From contig NZ_LJHY01000023.1 of NCBI RefSeq assembly GCF_001295795.1, positions 118,244 through 182,243 of the forward strand: 64,000 nucleotides of DNA, given 5' to 3'. This document shows positions 35,333 to 45,001 of this stretch, piece after piece; within the stretch, counting starts at the first letter, position 1; the number at the start of each line of letters is the position of its first letter. The DNA comes from Novosphingobium sp. AAP83 (GTDB taxonomy: Bacteria; Pseudomonadota; Alphaproteobacteria; Sphingomonadales; Sphingomonadaceae). The notes beneath the pieces are model-generated. The model was not told the origin of the DNA. It was given only the letters and a program-made list of their open reading frames with translations, and made no database searches. The position numbers and the translations under genes were made by a program.

Positions 35333-36703
35333 ATGGCCCAGACCGCAATTTCCCGAACGCAGACAACAAGCATAACCCGCGCAGATGTTGCGCTTGGCAT
35401 CATGGGCGCACTGCTTGCCGCCGCTGTCGTCACCGGCAATGTCGCGCTGACAACGCCTGGCGCGGCGCTGGCGGGCCTCAGCTTGCTGGTCACGCTGGTC
35501 GTCATCGCCTTTGCCCGCCGCCAGCTGCGCGCCGATCCGCGCCGCGCAACCTTCACCCGCCTTGCCACCGGGCTGGCGCTGGGCACTTTGCTCATGGCCT
35601 TTGCCTCTGACGCGCTGCTGTTGGCTGCGGGCTGGATCGTAACCGGACGCATGATGGCAGGCCTGATCGGCCATGTTGGTGGTTGGGACGAAGCGAAAGA
35701 CGCCGCCCGCCGCGCCACCATCGCCTTTACCATCAGCGATCTGGCACTCACCGGCGCGGTCATCACGCTCGCGTTCATCGCCGGATCAACCAGCATCGTC
35801 GCAATCACCGCAGCGATCCCCGCGATGGCCGCTTCAATCACGCTCACCGCCGCGCTGCTGTTCGTGCTGGCCGCGATGGCCCGCTGCGCCACGCCGCCGT
35901 TTTCGGGCTGGCTGGTCGGCTCGCTCGCCGCACCAACGCCCGTCTCGGCGCTGATGCACGCAGGCTTCGTCAACGCCGGTGGCTTCTTGCTGGTACGCTT
36001 TGCCCCTGTCCTCGAAGCCTCGCCGATTGCCGGTTACACGCTGTTTGCCGCAGGCGTCATCGCCGCACTGGTAGGCAGCGCGATCATGCTGGTGCGCAGC
36101 GATGTGAAGGGCGCATTGGCCGCCTCCACCGTGGCGCAAATGGGCTTCATGCTGCTTACCATCGCGCTGGGCGCTTATGTCGCCGCGCTGTGGCACATGG
36201 TGGCGCATGGGCTGTTCAAGGCTTGGTTGTTTCTCGGCTCATCAGGCACGATTTCCACTGCACCGGTAGGCCCCAGAGGCCTTGCACGGCCGATGCCTGC
36301 GGTCATTGCGCTGGCAGTGCTGATCGTCATGGGCCTTGCACTCAATGCCGCCATCGCACCAGCCCTGCTCCCGCTGGGCCTCGCCCTTGCCGCCCTGCTC
36401 GGTGCGCTAACAGTCGCCGCCCGTAATGTCGGCCGCAGCGTCGACAATATCGCCCTGCTTGCGATTCCGCTGCTGCTGATCGCACTTAACGCCGCTGCGC
36501 TAACGGCATTGGGCACCGTCCAGGCCAATGCCGCTGCCCCGCTCCTGCCACCACTCGCCCAGTTTGCGCTGCTCTCGCTGTTCCTCGGCCTGTGGGTCGC
36601 CCAGCAGCGCGTGGGTGCGGGCGAGCGGCCCTTGCACCCTGCCATCATCGCCCGCCTTCTCAATGTCGGCACGCCCACCCCATCTTCTGGCCGGAAGGAC
36701 TAA
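35333..36703 (+). CDS. dabB: DabB-type proton-conducting membrane subunit of an inorganic carbon transporter
   Basis: A 456-residue polytopic protein of the NuoL/MrpA (proton_antipo_M) family; the start is ATG 35333 with AAAGG upstream. Core landmarks are ATPPFSGWLVGSLAAPTPVSALMHAGFVNAGGFLL (given as PPFSGWL and PVSALMHAGFVNAG) and LVRSDVKGALAASTVAQMGFM, the conserved helix carrying the proton-path lysine, then WHMVAHGLFKAWLFL. It is followed 4 bases later by dabA, with no other Complex I or Mrp subunits, which is the DAB operon layout. In DabAB, DabB is thought to couple cation flow to DabA-driven CO2 hydration. Confidence 0.85.
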   Translation: MAQTAISRTQTTSITRADVALGIMGALLAAAVVTGNVALTTPGAALAGLSLLVTLVVIAFARRQLRADPRRATFTRLATGLALGTLLMAFASDALLLAAGWIVTGRMMAGLIGHVGGWDEAKDAARRATIAFTISDLALTGAVITLAFIAGSTSIVAITAAIPAMAASITLTAALLFVLAAMARCATPPFSGWLVGSLAAPTPVSALMHAGFVNAGGFLLVRFAPVLEASPIAGYTLFAAGVIAALVGSAIMLVRSDVKGALAASTVAQMGFMLLTIALGAYVAALWHMVAHGLFKAWLFLGSSGTISTAPVGPRGLARPMPAVIALAVLIVMGLALNAAIAPALLPLGLALAALLGALTVAARNVGRSVDNIALLAIPLLLIALNAAALTALGTVQANAAAPLLPPLAQFALLSLFLGLWVAQQRVGAGERPLHPAIIARLLNVGTPTPSSGRKD

Positions 36704-36707
36704 CCCG

Positions 36708-39257
36708 ATGCACGCAATAACCGGAACGCTCGCTGCCAATATCTCTGGCCATCCCGCTACCATCGTCAATCACAGCGAAACCCGCGCCGAACTGGCCGCA
36801 CTGATCGATATTGCAGCCAACACCGTCGCCCCGCTCTGGCCGCTCGACAGCGCAATTGCAGTCAACCCGCTCTCTGGCTTTGAAGACCTGCCGTTTGAAC
36901 AGGCGATCGGCGAAGCGGCTGCGCTGTTTGGCGCACGCGGATCGCTATCTTTGGCGCAATGGCGCGCGCTGATGGCCGAAGGCCGGATTGATTACGTTGC
37001 TTTGCGTAAAACCATCGTCGCAACGCTCGGCGGCTTGGATAGAGCGTTTGCCTCGCTCGGCCCCGATCTTAATGCCTATGATCTGCTGCTGGCGCGGTTG
37101 AACGATCTGCCGGTAGACGATGCCGCCCCTGCCCGCCGCCAGCTTGCCCCCGGTATTGCCGTGCTCACCCGCTGGATCGCCGCCTTTTTTGATCGCAAGG
37201 CCGCGCTCCCGCTCTATGGGCGTGAAAGTGGGCTATATGCTTGCGTGACCGAAAGCCTGCGCCACGATCCTGCGCTGCTGCGGTTAACAGACACCGCCGG
37301 CAAAGCGCTCATCCACAAGGCCCCTGCTGATCCACTCGAACTCATCGGCATCGCCATGCGGCGCGCCGAAATCGCGCAGGAAAACCGCATCACTTGGCTG
37401 CGCAGCCTTGTTGCCACCCTGCCCGGTTGGGCGGGCCACTTGCGCTGGCGCAATGAACACGGCGGCACCACGGCTACCGCAGGTGCGCCTGCCACGATGA
37501 CAGAGCTGATCGCGCTGATCGCAATGGTGCAAAGCGCCACCAATCCCGCCCTCAATTCCACAGGCCCCGCGCCAGCACCAAAACTTGGCCACCTCACCGA
37601 GATCACGCTGCTCGGCCACTTCGGCCTGCCCGCCACGGCCCCTGATGAATGGAACGATGAAGCCCGCGCCCTGTTCAAAAAGATCGCGTGGATGGATGAA
37701 ACCGCGCTCGGCCTGATTTTCCAGCAGGCCGCCGAGGCCAGCTACCTCGCCACAATTGCGCCTAAGCTCGAAAAAGCCTCGCAATGGCGCGAATTGAACC
37801 TTGAGCGTCCACAAGCGCAACTGGTGTTCTGCATTGATGTGCGGTCTGAACCGATACGCCGCGCGCTTGAGAGCCAAGGCCGCTTTGCAACGCTGGGCTA
37901 TGCCGGGTTCTTCGGCCTGCCCATTGCGATCAACCCCGCTTGCGCTGCGCCCACCCGCAACCAGTTGCCGGTGCTCCTCTCGCCCTCGCATATCGTGCCC
38001 GAACGGGCGGTTCCGGGGCGTGAGGCACAAGCCACGGCCATGCTATCGCGCCATGCTGCGCTGGACGATGCACAGGCCATGCTCGATGCCACCAAGGGCG
38101 GAGCCACCGGCTTTGCCACGGCAGAGGCGACAGGGCCGCTGGCCGCCATCGCCATGCTCGCCCGCACGCTTGCCCCGCGCCTGACAGATCAGGTGCGGCG
38201 TGCCGTGGTGGGGGAACGCGGGAATGCCCTCACGCCCATCGCCTGCAACGATCACGATCCGGCCTTTAGCCTTGATCAAAAGATCGCCTATGCCAAGGGC
38301 CTGTTCGCGCTGACGGGCTTAACCGGTAAAACCGCGCGTCTCGTCGCGCTGGTCGGCCACGGCGGCTGCACCACCAACAATGCCTTTGCCGCCAGCCTTG
38401 ATTGCGGCGCATGCGGTGGCAACCCCGGCGGCCCGAACGCGCGTCTGATGGCAGCGATCCTGAACGATGCGCAAGTGCGCCAAGGCCTTGCCGCACAAGG
38501 TATTGCCCTGCCGCAGGACACGTGGTTCATCGCCGCCCAGCACGATACCACGCAGGATATCGTCAGCGTGTTTGACCGCCAGCTCGTCCCCGCCAGCCAC
38601 TTGTCTGATCTAGAACAGCTTGAACGCGCGCTGACCCGCGCCGGAGCCGTGACGCGCGATGAACGCGCCAAAGCTTTGGGGCGCGGCGCGGATGATCTGC
38701 TGACAGGGGCTGCCCATTGGGGCGAAGTGCGGCCCGAATGGGGCCTTTCGGGCAATGCCGCCTTCATCATCGCCCCGCGCACGATGACCAAGGCCATCAA
38801 TCTTGGTGGCAGCGCTTTCCTGCATAGCTATGATTGGCAGCAGGACGATGATGGCAGCGCGCTGACCGCAATCATGACCGCGCCGATGGTGGTGGGCCAA
38901 TGGATCAACAACCAGTACTTGTTCTCCACCATCGATAACGAAGCCTATGGCGCGGGCGACAAGACCACGCAAAACGTCGTCGGCGGGTTTGGCGTGGTTC
39001 AGGGTAGCGGCGGTGATCTGTGCACGGGCCTGCCCCGTCAATCGCTGTTCCGCGATGATGGCGTGCCCTACCACACCCCGCGCCGCCTCTCGGTGATTGT
39101 AGCTGCCCCGCTGCAACGCGTGCAAGACATTGTGCTAGAACACGATTCTGTCGGCAGACTGGTGGAAAATGGCTGGATCAACCTCGTCGTGATCGATCCG
39201 TGGAAGCACAAAGCCCATAGCTGGGTGCGCGGCGGTTGGGTGGCGCAGCAGATGTAA
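36708..39257 (+). CDS. dabA: DabA (DUF2309) zinc subunit of the inorganic carbon transporter
   Basis: An 849-residue DUF2309 protein; ATG 36708 gives the expected N-terminus with WPLDSAIAVNPLSGFED. The four beta-carbonic-anhydrase-like zinc-site residues of DabA are visible with the published spacing: C375 and D377 in FCIDVRSEP, and H551 and C566 in GHGGCTTNNAFAASLDCG. The longer frame opening at 36528 overlaps dabB and is not used. DabA is thought to hydrate CO2 unidirectionally at the membrane with DabB, accumulating bicarbonate for carboxylases. In a heterotroph it would support anaplerotic carboxylation or growth at low CO2. Confidence 0.92.
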   Translation: MHAITGTLAANISGHPATIVNHSETRAELAALIDIAANTVAPLWPLDSAIAVNPLSGFEDLPFEQAIGEAAALFGARGSLSLAQWRALMAEGRIDYVALRKTIVATLGGLDRAFASLGPDLNAYDLLLARLNDLPVDDAAPARRQLAPGIAVLTRWIAAFFDRKAALPLYGRESGLYACVTESLRHDPALLRLTDTAGKALIHKAPADPLELIGIAMRRAEIAQENRITWLRSLVATLPGWAGHLRWRNEHGGTTATAGAPATMTELIALIAMVQSATNPALNSTGPAPAPKLGHLTEITLLGHFGLPATAPDEWNDEARALFKKIAWMDETALGLIFQQAAEASYLATIAPKLEKASQWRELNLERPQAQLVFCIDVRSEPIRRALESQGRFATLGYAGFFGLPIAINPACAAPTRNQLPVLLSPSHIVPERAVPGREAQATAMLSRHAALDDAQAMLDATKGGATGFATAEATGPLAAIAMLARTLAPRLTDQVRRAVVGERGNALTPIACNDHDPAFSLDQKIAYAKGLFALTGLTGKTARLVALVGHGGCTTNNAFAASLDCGACGGNPGGPNARLMAAILNDAQVRQGLAAQGIALPQDTWFIAAQHDTTQDIVSVFDRQLVPASHLSDLEQLERALTRAGAVTRDERAKALGRGADDLLTGAAHWGEVRPEWGLSGNAAFIIAPRTMTKAINLGGSAFLHSYDWQQDDDGSALTAIMTAPMVVGQWINNQYLFSTIDNEAYGAGDKTTQNVVGGFGVVQGSGGDLCTGLPRQSLFRDDGVPYHTPRRLSVIVAAPLQRVQDIVLEHDSVGRLVENGWINLVVIDPWKHKAHSWVRGGWVAQQM

Positions 39258-39280
39258 TCTGCGGTTGCAGCAAAAAGTCC

Positions 39281-39402
39281 AGGCCCACCCCCGTCCCCTC
39301 CCGTAAACGGGAGGGGAGGAAGAACGGGAAAGCCCTCCCGTTTACGGGAGGGCCGCGAGACTTAACGAGCCGAAGGCGAGGTTGGTCGCAGCGGGGTGGG
39401 CA
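39281..39402. repeat. Dispersed GC-rich intergenic repeat, copy a
   Basis: Contains CCCTCCCGTTTACGGGAGGG hairpins, then GGCCGCGAGACTTAACGAGC and GCAGCGGGGTGGGCA. The same blocks occur at 40650-40719, 51746-51838 and 63882-64000. It sits between the convergent dabA and LuxR genes, where the hairpins could serve as terminators. Confidence 0.7.
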
Positions 39403-39431
39403 ATGGCACAGCGCAGCCAACCATACCCCAC

Positions 39432-40544
39432 TCAAGCCAGCGGCAACAACCCCGTCAGCACCATACGCACCAGATCGGCCTGCCCCGCAGCGCCGGTCTT
39501 GCCATAAATCCGTTTCGAATAATTGCGCGTCGTCTCCACCGTCAGGCCAAGCTCCAGCCCCGCCTCGACCAGTGGCTCCCCGCACGATAGCGCTTGCGCC
39601 AGCGCAGCCTCACGCGATGAAAGGCCGTACACGGCTTGCAACACTTGTGCGCCAACGCTGGCGTCCTCGCGCCGATCCGTGCGCACCACGCCGATTACTT
39701 GGGGCCGCGCGGCCGCTTCGGGCAAGGGCAGATCGGCGCGGCGCAGCAGCAGATCGATGCCGCGCCGCGCATCAATCCGCACCACATGCACCGCCGCATC
39801 GCCGTGGCGCGCCAGCGCTGCACAAGCCTGCTCCACCGCGCGCGCCGCATCGGGCAGCAAGGCCAGCCTGCGCCCTGCCGCTTGTCCCGGCTCGGGCGTG
39901 AACGCCAGCAACGTCTCGGCATGGGGATCAGCTGCCATCACCCGCCCGCTGCCATCCAGCGCAATTTGCCCCACGCCTAACCGGCCCAGCGCCGATTGCG
40001 CCAGCGCCGCCTGCAACCGCTGCGCATTCAACGCCACCAAAGTGCGCAAGGCTGATGCCAGATGCGGCGCTATCGCCGATAGAGTCGCCACCGCAGCCGC
40101 TGAAAAATCCTCACGCAGCCGCACCAGCACCAGCCAGGCATCCGCCGCCCCGCCCGCACTAACCCGTAGCCAGCGCGCATAACGGATGCCCATGTCCTCC
40201 AGCGCCGCGCGCTGCACCGCCAATTGCGCCGGATCATCATAATCCAGCATTTCATCCAGCGAGTAGACCCGCTCGGGCCGCAACTGGCCAAAAGGATGAA
40301 GCCGCAAAGCGTGCAGCCGGGCAAAGTCCAGACGCGGTTCTTGCGCCGCGCGCGGAGCCATCACATGGATCACCGCCGATTCCTGATCGGGCGCCGCATT
40401 GGCAAATTGCACCACCATAAACGCCCGCCGTGCCCCTGCCCGCGCCACCAGATTGCGCATGAACAGCCCGAACGGCGGTTCTTCCTGAATTCCCTCGATC
40501 AGGGGCAGGAAAAGCTCACGTTGATCAGCCGAAGTCGAAGCCAT
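39432..40544 (-). CDS. LuxR-type HTH transcriptional regulator
   Basis: A 370-residue regulator with a C-terminal LuxR helix-turn-helix (LSSREAALAQALSCGEPLVEAG, then LTVETTRNYSKRIYGKTG). The N-terminal 290 residues form an uncharacterised sensor region, possibly GAF/PAS-like. I prefer the ATG at 40544 because GGGAGCGTGGGCG sits just upstream; the ATG at 40559 falls inside a palindrome and lacks a ribosome-binding site. The neighbours give no clear target. Confidence 0.75.
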   Translation of the reverse strand: MASTSADQRELFLPLIEGIQEEPPFGLFMRNLVARAGARRAFMVVQFANAAPDQESAVIHVMAPRAAQEPRLDFARLHALRLHPFGQLRPERVYSLDEMLDYDDPAQLAVQRAALEDMGIRYARWLRVSAGGAADAWLVLVRLREDFSAAAVATLSAIAPHLASALRTLVALNAQRLQAALAQSALGRLGVGQIALDGSGRVMAADPHAETLLAFTPEPGQAAGRRLALLPDAARAVEQACAALARHGDAAVHVVRIDARRGIDLLLRRADLPLPEAAARPQVIGVVRTDRREDASVGAQVLQAVYGLSSREAALAQALSCGEPLVEAGLELGLTVETTRNYSKRIYGKTGAAGQADLVRMVLTGLLPLA

Positions 40545-40548
40545 CGCC

Positions 40549-40572
40549 CACGCTCCCATGTGGGAGCGCGTG
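40549..40572. promoter_or_regulatory. Palindrome at the LuxR-type gene start
   Basis: CGCTCCCA-TG-TGGGAGCG (40551-40568) is a perfect 8-bp inverted repeat flanked by further complementary bases. It lies immediately upstream of the preferred start, on the ribosome-binding site, so it could be an autoregulatory operator or an RNA hairpin that hides the site. Confidence 0.4.
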
Positions 40573-40649
40573 GGTCAAGTGGAAGCTGGCCTAAGGTCCT
40601 TCGACAAGCTCAGGACGAGCGGGAGGAGGGAAGAATGGCGCAAGTTCTG

Positions 40650-40719
40650 CCCTCCCGTTCACGGGAGGGCCGCGAGACTTAGAGAGCCGAAGGCGAACTT
40701 AGTCGCAGCGGGGTGGGCA
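40650..40719. repeat. Dispersed GC-rich intergenic repeat, copy b
   Basis: CCCTCCCGTTCACGGGAGGG followed by CCGCGAGACTTAGAGAGCC and AGTCGCAGCGGGGTGGGCA, matching copy a at most positions in the same orientation. Confidence 0.7.
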
Positions 40720-40727
40720 TGCGCTGC

Positions 40728-41465
40728 TCATCCAGCAGGCAAAGCCGCAATCTCGGCCAGCACCACCGCTGCATGTTCGGTCCGGCAGATCAGCAGATCG
40801 GGCATGTACGTTTCGGCCTGGTTATAGACCAGCGGCGATCCATCGATGCGCGAACAGTGCAGCCCGTGCGCGAGTGCGACCGCCACCGGCGCGCAGGAAT
40901 CCCATTCGTACTGGCCGCCTGAATGCAGATAAATATCGGCATCGCCGAGAATCACCGCCATCGCCTTGGCCCCTGCACTGCCCATTGGCACCAGTTCTGC
41001 GCCCAACTTTTCAGCAATCGCCACCGCCTCGCGCGCGGGGCGCGTGCGGCTGACGACCATGCGCAAGGTTGCAGGCGCAGGCGGCACGATCTGCGGTTGA
41101 TCGGTGCGCAAGACCACACCGGCCCCCGGCAGCGCGACCGCGCCAATGCTGGCCACGCCATCAATCGCCAGCCCCACGTGGACCGCCCAATCGGCGCGCG
41201 ATTCGCCATATTCGCGCGTGCCGTCCACCGGATCGACAATCCACGTGCGGGCAAAGTTCAACCGGTCAAAGTTGTCCTTCTCCTCTTCCGAAAGCAGCCC
41301 GTCATCCGGGCGCTGTTCGCGCAAGGCATGGACAAGGAATTCGTTGGCCGCAGCATCGCCCGCTTTGCCCAGCGCCTTTGCCCCGAACACGCCGCTTTCG
41401 CGCACGGTCAGTAGCAATCGTCCTGCATAATCAGCAAGATGTGCGGCAAGTTCGGCATCAGTCAT
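40728..41465 (-). CDS. Inositol monophosphatase family phosphatase, CysQ-like
   Basis: A 245-residue phosphatase starting at ATG 41465. The metal-binding motifs are LLSEEEKDN (first glutamates), WIVDPVDGTREY and a C-terminal YEWDSCAPVAVA, together diagnostic of the FIG/IMPase superfamily. The DPVDGTREY form and length resemble CysQ, which dephosphorylates 3'-phosphoadenosine 5'-phosphate. No sulphate-assimilation genes are adjacent, so the substrate assignment is from family resemblance only. Confidence 0.8.
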   Translation of the reverse strand: MTDAELAAHLADYAGRLLLTVRESGVFGAKALGKAGDAAANEFLVHALREQRPDDGLLSEEEKDNFDRLNFARTWIVDPVDGTREYGESRADWAVHVGLAIDGVASIGAVALPGAGVVLRTDQPQIVPPAPATLRMVVSRTRPAREAVAIAEKLGAELVPMGSAGAKAMAVILGDADIYLHSGGQYEWDSCAPVAVALAHGLHCSRIDGSPLVYNQAETYMPDLLICRTEHAAVVLAEIAALPAG

Positions 41466-41541
41466 CAAGGCATCCTCATCAGCGCGTGCGCACCTGTGCA
41501 CACCTGGTCCGATCGGCAAAGCTCCCAAACAGGAGCAAAGA

Positions 41542-42225
41542 TCATCCGCCGCGCGAAACCGGAATCAGCGCGCCCGAAATATTGCGCGCCGCACCGCTCG
41601 CCAGAAACACAATCACTTGGGCCAAAGACGCGGGCTGCACCCATGCCGAGAAATCCGCATCGGGCATATCGGCGCGGTTGGTGGGGGTATCGATGATGCT
41701 CGGCAGCACGGCATTAACGGTGCAATCGGTGCCCGCCAGTTCCGCCGCAAGGCTCTCGGTCAGCTTGTGTACCGCCGCCTTGGATGCAGCATAAGCGCCC
41801 ATGCCAGCCCCTGCCACCAGCGCCGAACCTGCACCAATGTTGACGATGGCCGCGCCCGCCGTAGTGCTGAGCACGGGCATTGCGGCGCGCGTCATATTGG
41901 CACATGTCATGGCATTCATGGCGAACATGCGCGCCCATGTGTCTGGCCCGCCATCGGCCAGCGGTTCCCACACAAACCCGCCCGCCACATTCACCAGCAC
42001 ATCAATGCCGCCTTGCGCCGCACCCACTTGCGCCACGACATTGGCCGCCGCCACCGCATCGGTCAGATCAACCCCGCCGATATCAATGCCGCCGGGGTTT
42101 TCGTCTGCTGCGCTTGGCGCAAAGTCCACTCGCGCCACACGGTCACCATTATCGCGGAATGCCTGCGCCACGGCACGGCCCAGCACCCCGAATCCCCCGG
42201 TCACGATGATTGAACGCAATGCCAC
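41542..42225 (-). CDS. Short-chain dehydrogenase/reductase
   Basis: A 227-residue SDR. The cofactor motif TGGFGVLG is near residue 9, VNVAGG replaces the usual NNAG near residue 83, catalytic serine is in GAGSALVAGAGMG and the Tyr-x3-Lys pair is YAASK near residue 156. No specific substrate can be assigned. It is followed on the same strand, 76 bases on, by the CysQ-like gene; its upstream region abuts the decayed replicon. Confidence 0.82.
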   Translation of the reverse strand: MALRSIIVTGGFGVLGRAVAQAFRDNGDRVARVDFAPSAADENPGGIDIGGVDLTDAVAAANVVAQVGAAQGGIDVLVNVAGGFVWEPLADGGPDTWARMFAMNAMTCANMTRAAMPVLSTTAGAAIVNIGAGSALVAGAGMGAYAASKAAVHKLTESLAAELAGTDCTVNAVLPSIIDTPTNRADMPDADFSAWVQPASLAQVIVFLASGAARNISGALIPVSRGG

Positions 42226-42408
42226 TCTCCTGAAGTTTGAATTTGGACCAACCGTGCGGGATCAGGCCCGCAGCGTCAACCGCGCTTGCCCAACGTGCAA
42301 AATTACGCAGGGATGATATTGGGGCGCTGATATGAATTGCTGGCGCTGTTTAATCGATTGAATGTTATCAGCTAATGTTTGCGCACTATACCTTCAAAAA
42401 GGCGCATC

Positions 42409-43490
42409 ATGGCCGAAACCAATTCAATAGTCAGCCAGATCGGCGATCTTGCTTCGGCAGGTGAGCGCATGATCGAGCGTCTCCGCCGCAAGGCCTTCCT
42501 TCCCGAAAGCCGCGCAATTGCTCGGCTGCTCGACAAATCGCATCCGTATGGCCGAAGACGATGGCCGCCGCCTTGGCTATTCGATGGAAGACATGTTGCG
42601 CATGCGCGAAGTGCTGGGCGCCTCGCCTGCCCGCGCAGCAGGCGATGTGCCCGCAATCATCGCGGTGCAGAATTTCAAGGGCGGCGTCGGCAAATCCACA
42701 GTTACTACGCACCTGGCGCACTATTTCGGCGTGCCGGGGTATCGCTTGCTGGTGGTCGATTGCGATAGCCAGGCGACGACGACAACGCTGTTCGGCTTCA
42801 ACCCGCATTTTAACATCACCCGCGATGAAACGCTTTATCCCTATCTTTCCATCGACCCGACACAGACCGATCTGCTCTATGCGGTCAAGCGTACGCCATG
42901 GCCCAATGTCGATCTGATCCCGTCGAATCTTGAATTGTTCGATGTGGAATATGAACTGGCGGCATCGGGCGCGGATGGATACGGCCCGCGATTACGATAT
43001 CGTGATCCTCGAACCGCCGCCCGCTTTGGGCACGATCAGCCTTCCGGTGATGCAAACGGCCAATGCGCTGCTGGTGCCGCTGGCGGCCACAACGCCCGAC
43101 TTCTGCTCCACCGTCCAATTCCTATCGATGATGGACCAGGTGATTGCCCAGTTGATCGAGGCAGGCATTGCGGTCGATTACACCTTCGTCCGCCTGATCT
43201 GCTCCAAATTCGATGGCGGCGATCCCAGCCATGAAATGGTGCGCACGATCATGGAGCAGACCTTCGGCCCTGCCCTGTTGCCCGTGCCAATCCTTGAAAG
43301 CGCAGAGATCAGCCATGCAGCGCTGCGCATGATGACGATTTACGAACTGGACAAGGCCATTGGCACTCCGCGCACGCACAAACGCTGCAAGGCCAACCTT
43401 GATGAGGCGCTCGGCCAGATCGAACAACTGGTCCGCGCCGGATGGGGCCGCGTGGCGCCTGCCAGCGAAGTTGATGTAATCCATGCGTGA
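42409..43490 (+). pseudogene. parA: Degraded plasmid partition ATPase gene (parA)
   Basis: Three overlapping frames together make one ParA. 42409-42540 gives the N-terminal MAETNSIVSQIGDLASAGERM segment. After a frame break near 42520-42545 the next frame gives NRIRMAEDDGRRLGYS, the deviant Walker A FKGGVGKST and VVDCDSQATTTTLFG. A second break near 42960-42990 loses a short segment, and the third frame continues with DYDIVILEPPPALGTISLPV to the end at 43490. Walker residues are intact but the protein cannot be made from one frame. Two independent lesions, with the damaged parB and repA next door, indicate decay rather than sequencing error. Confidence 0.75.
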
Positions 43491-43555
43491 ACTTGATGCT
43501 TTCTTACAGAGATGCGTTCATCATATGTTCTGCACTTTCCGATTCGGGGTGAGCC

Positions 43556-43795
43556 ATGGCGCGTAAGCAATCTGATTATCTCGCCGCCCCCAAGCAGGAC
43601 GATCAACCGGTCAAGGCGGCGCGGATCTATGAAGGCGCTTTTGGCTGCCCGGCGGTGACGGTGCAATCATCAAACCGTCAGGGCGTTACTCTGCGGCTCC
43701 ACGCGGGCGCTGGTGTGGACAGCAAACGGATATTGGAAATCATCCGTGATGCCCTGGTTGATCTGGAGGAATCGGGACAAGGGCTTCAGCGCTGA
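43556..43795 (+). pseudogene. Internally deleted parB remnant
   Basis: A 79-codon frame. Its first residues MARKQSDYLAA look like the start of a plasmid ParB, and ARIYEGAFGCPAVTVQSSN to the end looks like a ParB C-terminal dimerisation segment, with the whole central DNA-binding part missing. It directly follows parA, as parB should. The assignment is inferred from position and end sequences; a small real gene is the alternative. Confidence 0.5.
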
Positions 43796-43834
43796 TGGCG
43801 ATGCGCGCACACATCCAGTGTCTTGAGCCCGGAG

Positions 43835-43850
43835 GTTTCCCCGGGGAAAC
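43835..43850. promoter_or_regulatory. parS-like centromere palindrome 1
   Basis: GTTTCCCCGGGGAAAC, a perfect 16-bp palindrome that fits the RepABC-type parS consensus GTTNNCNNNNGNNAAC. It lies between the parB remnant and the repA remnant. An identical copy is at 44324-44339. Confidence 0.75.
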
Positions 43851-44323
43851 TTCTGTTGGCCAAGGATCTCGTGCGCACCGCAACTCTCCGGCAGCGCCCC
43901 TGCCCCACCCGCCCTTCACGCGCCTATTTCGACATTACCGGCGGGCGCGAACGCTGGCTGTATAAAGTGGCACGCAAGCATGCAGGCTGTAAGGGCGAGG
44001 AGGGCTTTGCCATTTCCACGCCGGTCCTGTTCGAGAAATCAGGCGCAGAGGGTGAATACCGCCGGTTCAAGTTTGAAACCCCGAAGCGGGCCGAGAAGAA
44101 CGCACTCCCCGGCTACGGCTTGGCGGTAGAGACCGGGAAGGGTGCAGAACCCTTGCTGCGAATGCCGTGCGTGGATGGCAAGGACGGCGCGCAGACCATT
44201 CCGCAGCAAAGTCCCGATACACAGAATTCCGATTCATTAGGCACCGAAGGCAAACGGTCTTTGGCTGCGGATCAGGATTTGTTTCAGCGCGGTACGGCCC
44301 ACACCAGTCGGACCCGCAAAAAT

Positions 44324-44339
44324 GTTTCCCCGGGGAAAC
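44324..44339. promoter_or_regulatory. parS-like centromere palindrome 2
   Basis: Exact second copy of GTTTCCCCGGGGAAAC, here with T and A flanks that extend the palindrome to 18 bp. It lies 489 bases from copy 1. Confidence 0.75.
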
Positions 44340-44606
44340 ATCAGCCCGAGCTGATCAACGCCAGCGGCCTGGTCCGCAAATCCATCGCAAGCTTGAGCGA
44401 TTCTGCGACCCGCGGTTTCATGACCGATGAGACAATCGAGCACTTGCGCCAGACCTGCCCGGGTTGGGATCTTCATACACTCCATGCCGGATTTGAGACA
44501 TAGGTTAATGCCGATAGCGCGCGGCTACCCGCCAATTGGCAAAAAGCCTTCATCGGTTGGGTTCGCCGCCATCACGAAAAGCACGGCCAATGCGCCTCTG
44601 AATGAG

Positions 44607-45001
44607 AGCGTCGATACATCAGGAACAACATTTACGCAGGCGTCGACCTTTCAGGAACACATCATGCCGCTAAATGACCGGTAATCTGCTGAGTCGCAGC
44701 AGATCTGTCCGGCTTTAACTGTTCTAACTCTTTATAAACCCATCTAACCTTTACCGAAGCCTATATCGGCTTTGGATTATCGGATGAAAAACTTCGGCAG
44801 GCGTGGCACGAGTTTGGCACATGGGGAAGCAACCCGAAACCAAAGGCGCACTTTATAACTAAAGTTTAGTGCTTTTCATCACAACTTACGGCCGCGTCAT
44901 GCCTTATATAGCATCATGAAAACAATATTGATGGACCTTCAAAAACAGTTCAGCAATAATGATCAAGAATCGGTATAGAAGTTACGTCCTCAGGGGTCAC
45001 A
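44607..45001. other. Intergenic region after the decayed replicon
   Basis: No gene is supported. A perfect 8-bp stem-loop ATCTGCTG/CAGCAGAT lies at 44684-44704. The stretch 44720-45000 is comparatively AT-rich and probably carries the promoter of the CsgG-like gene. Confidence 0.5.

Larger units (their letters stand above)
43823..44606 (+). pseudogene. Remnant of an RPA-type plasmid replication initiator
   Basis: An open frame to 44503 includes RPSRAYFDITGGRERWLYK and ISTPVLFEKSGAEGEYRRFK, a stretch characteristic of replication initiator protein A (RPA family, PF10134) of sphingomonad and other alphaproteobacterial plasmids. The N-terminal half of the initiator is absent. After a stop at 44501 the same family's ending seems to continue (LPANWQKAFIGWVRRHHEKHG) to a stop near 44606. 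The second parS-like palindrome lies within it. It is a truncated, interrupted initiator and should not be functional. Confidence 0.65.
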
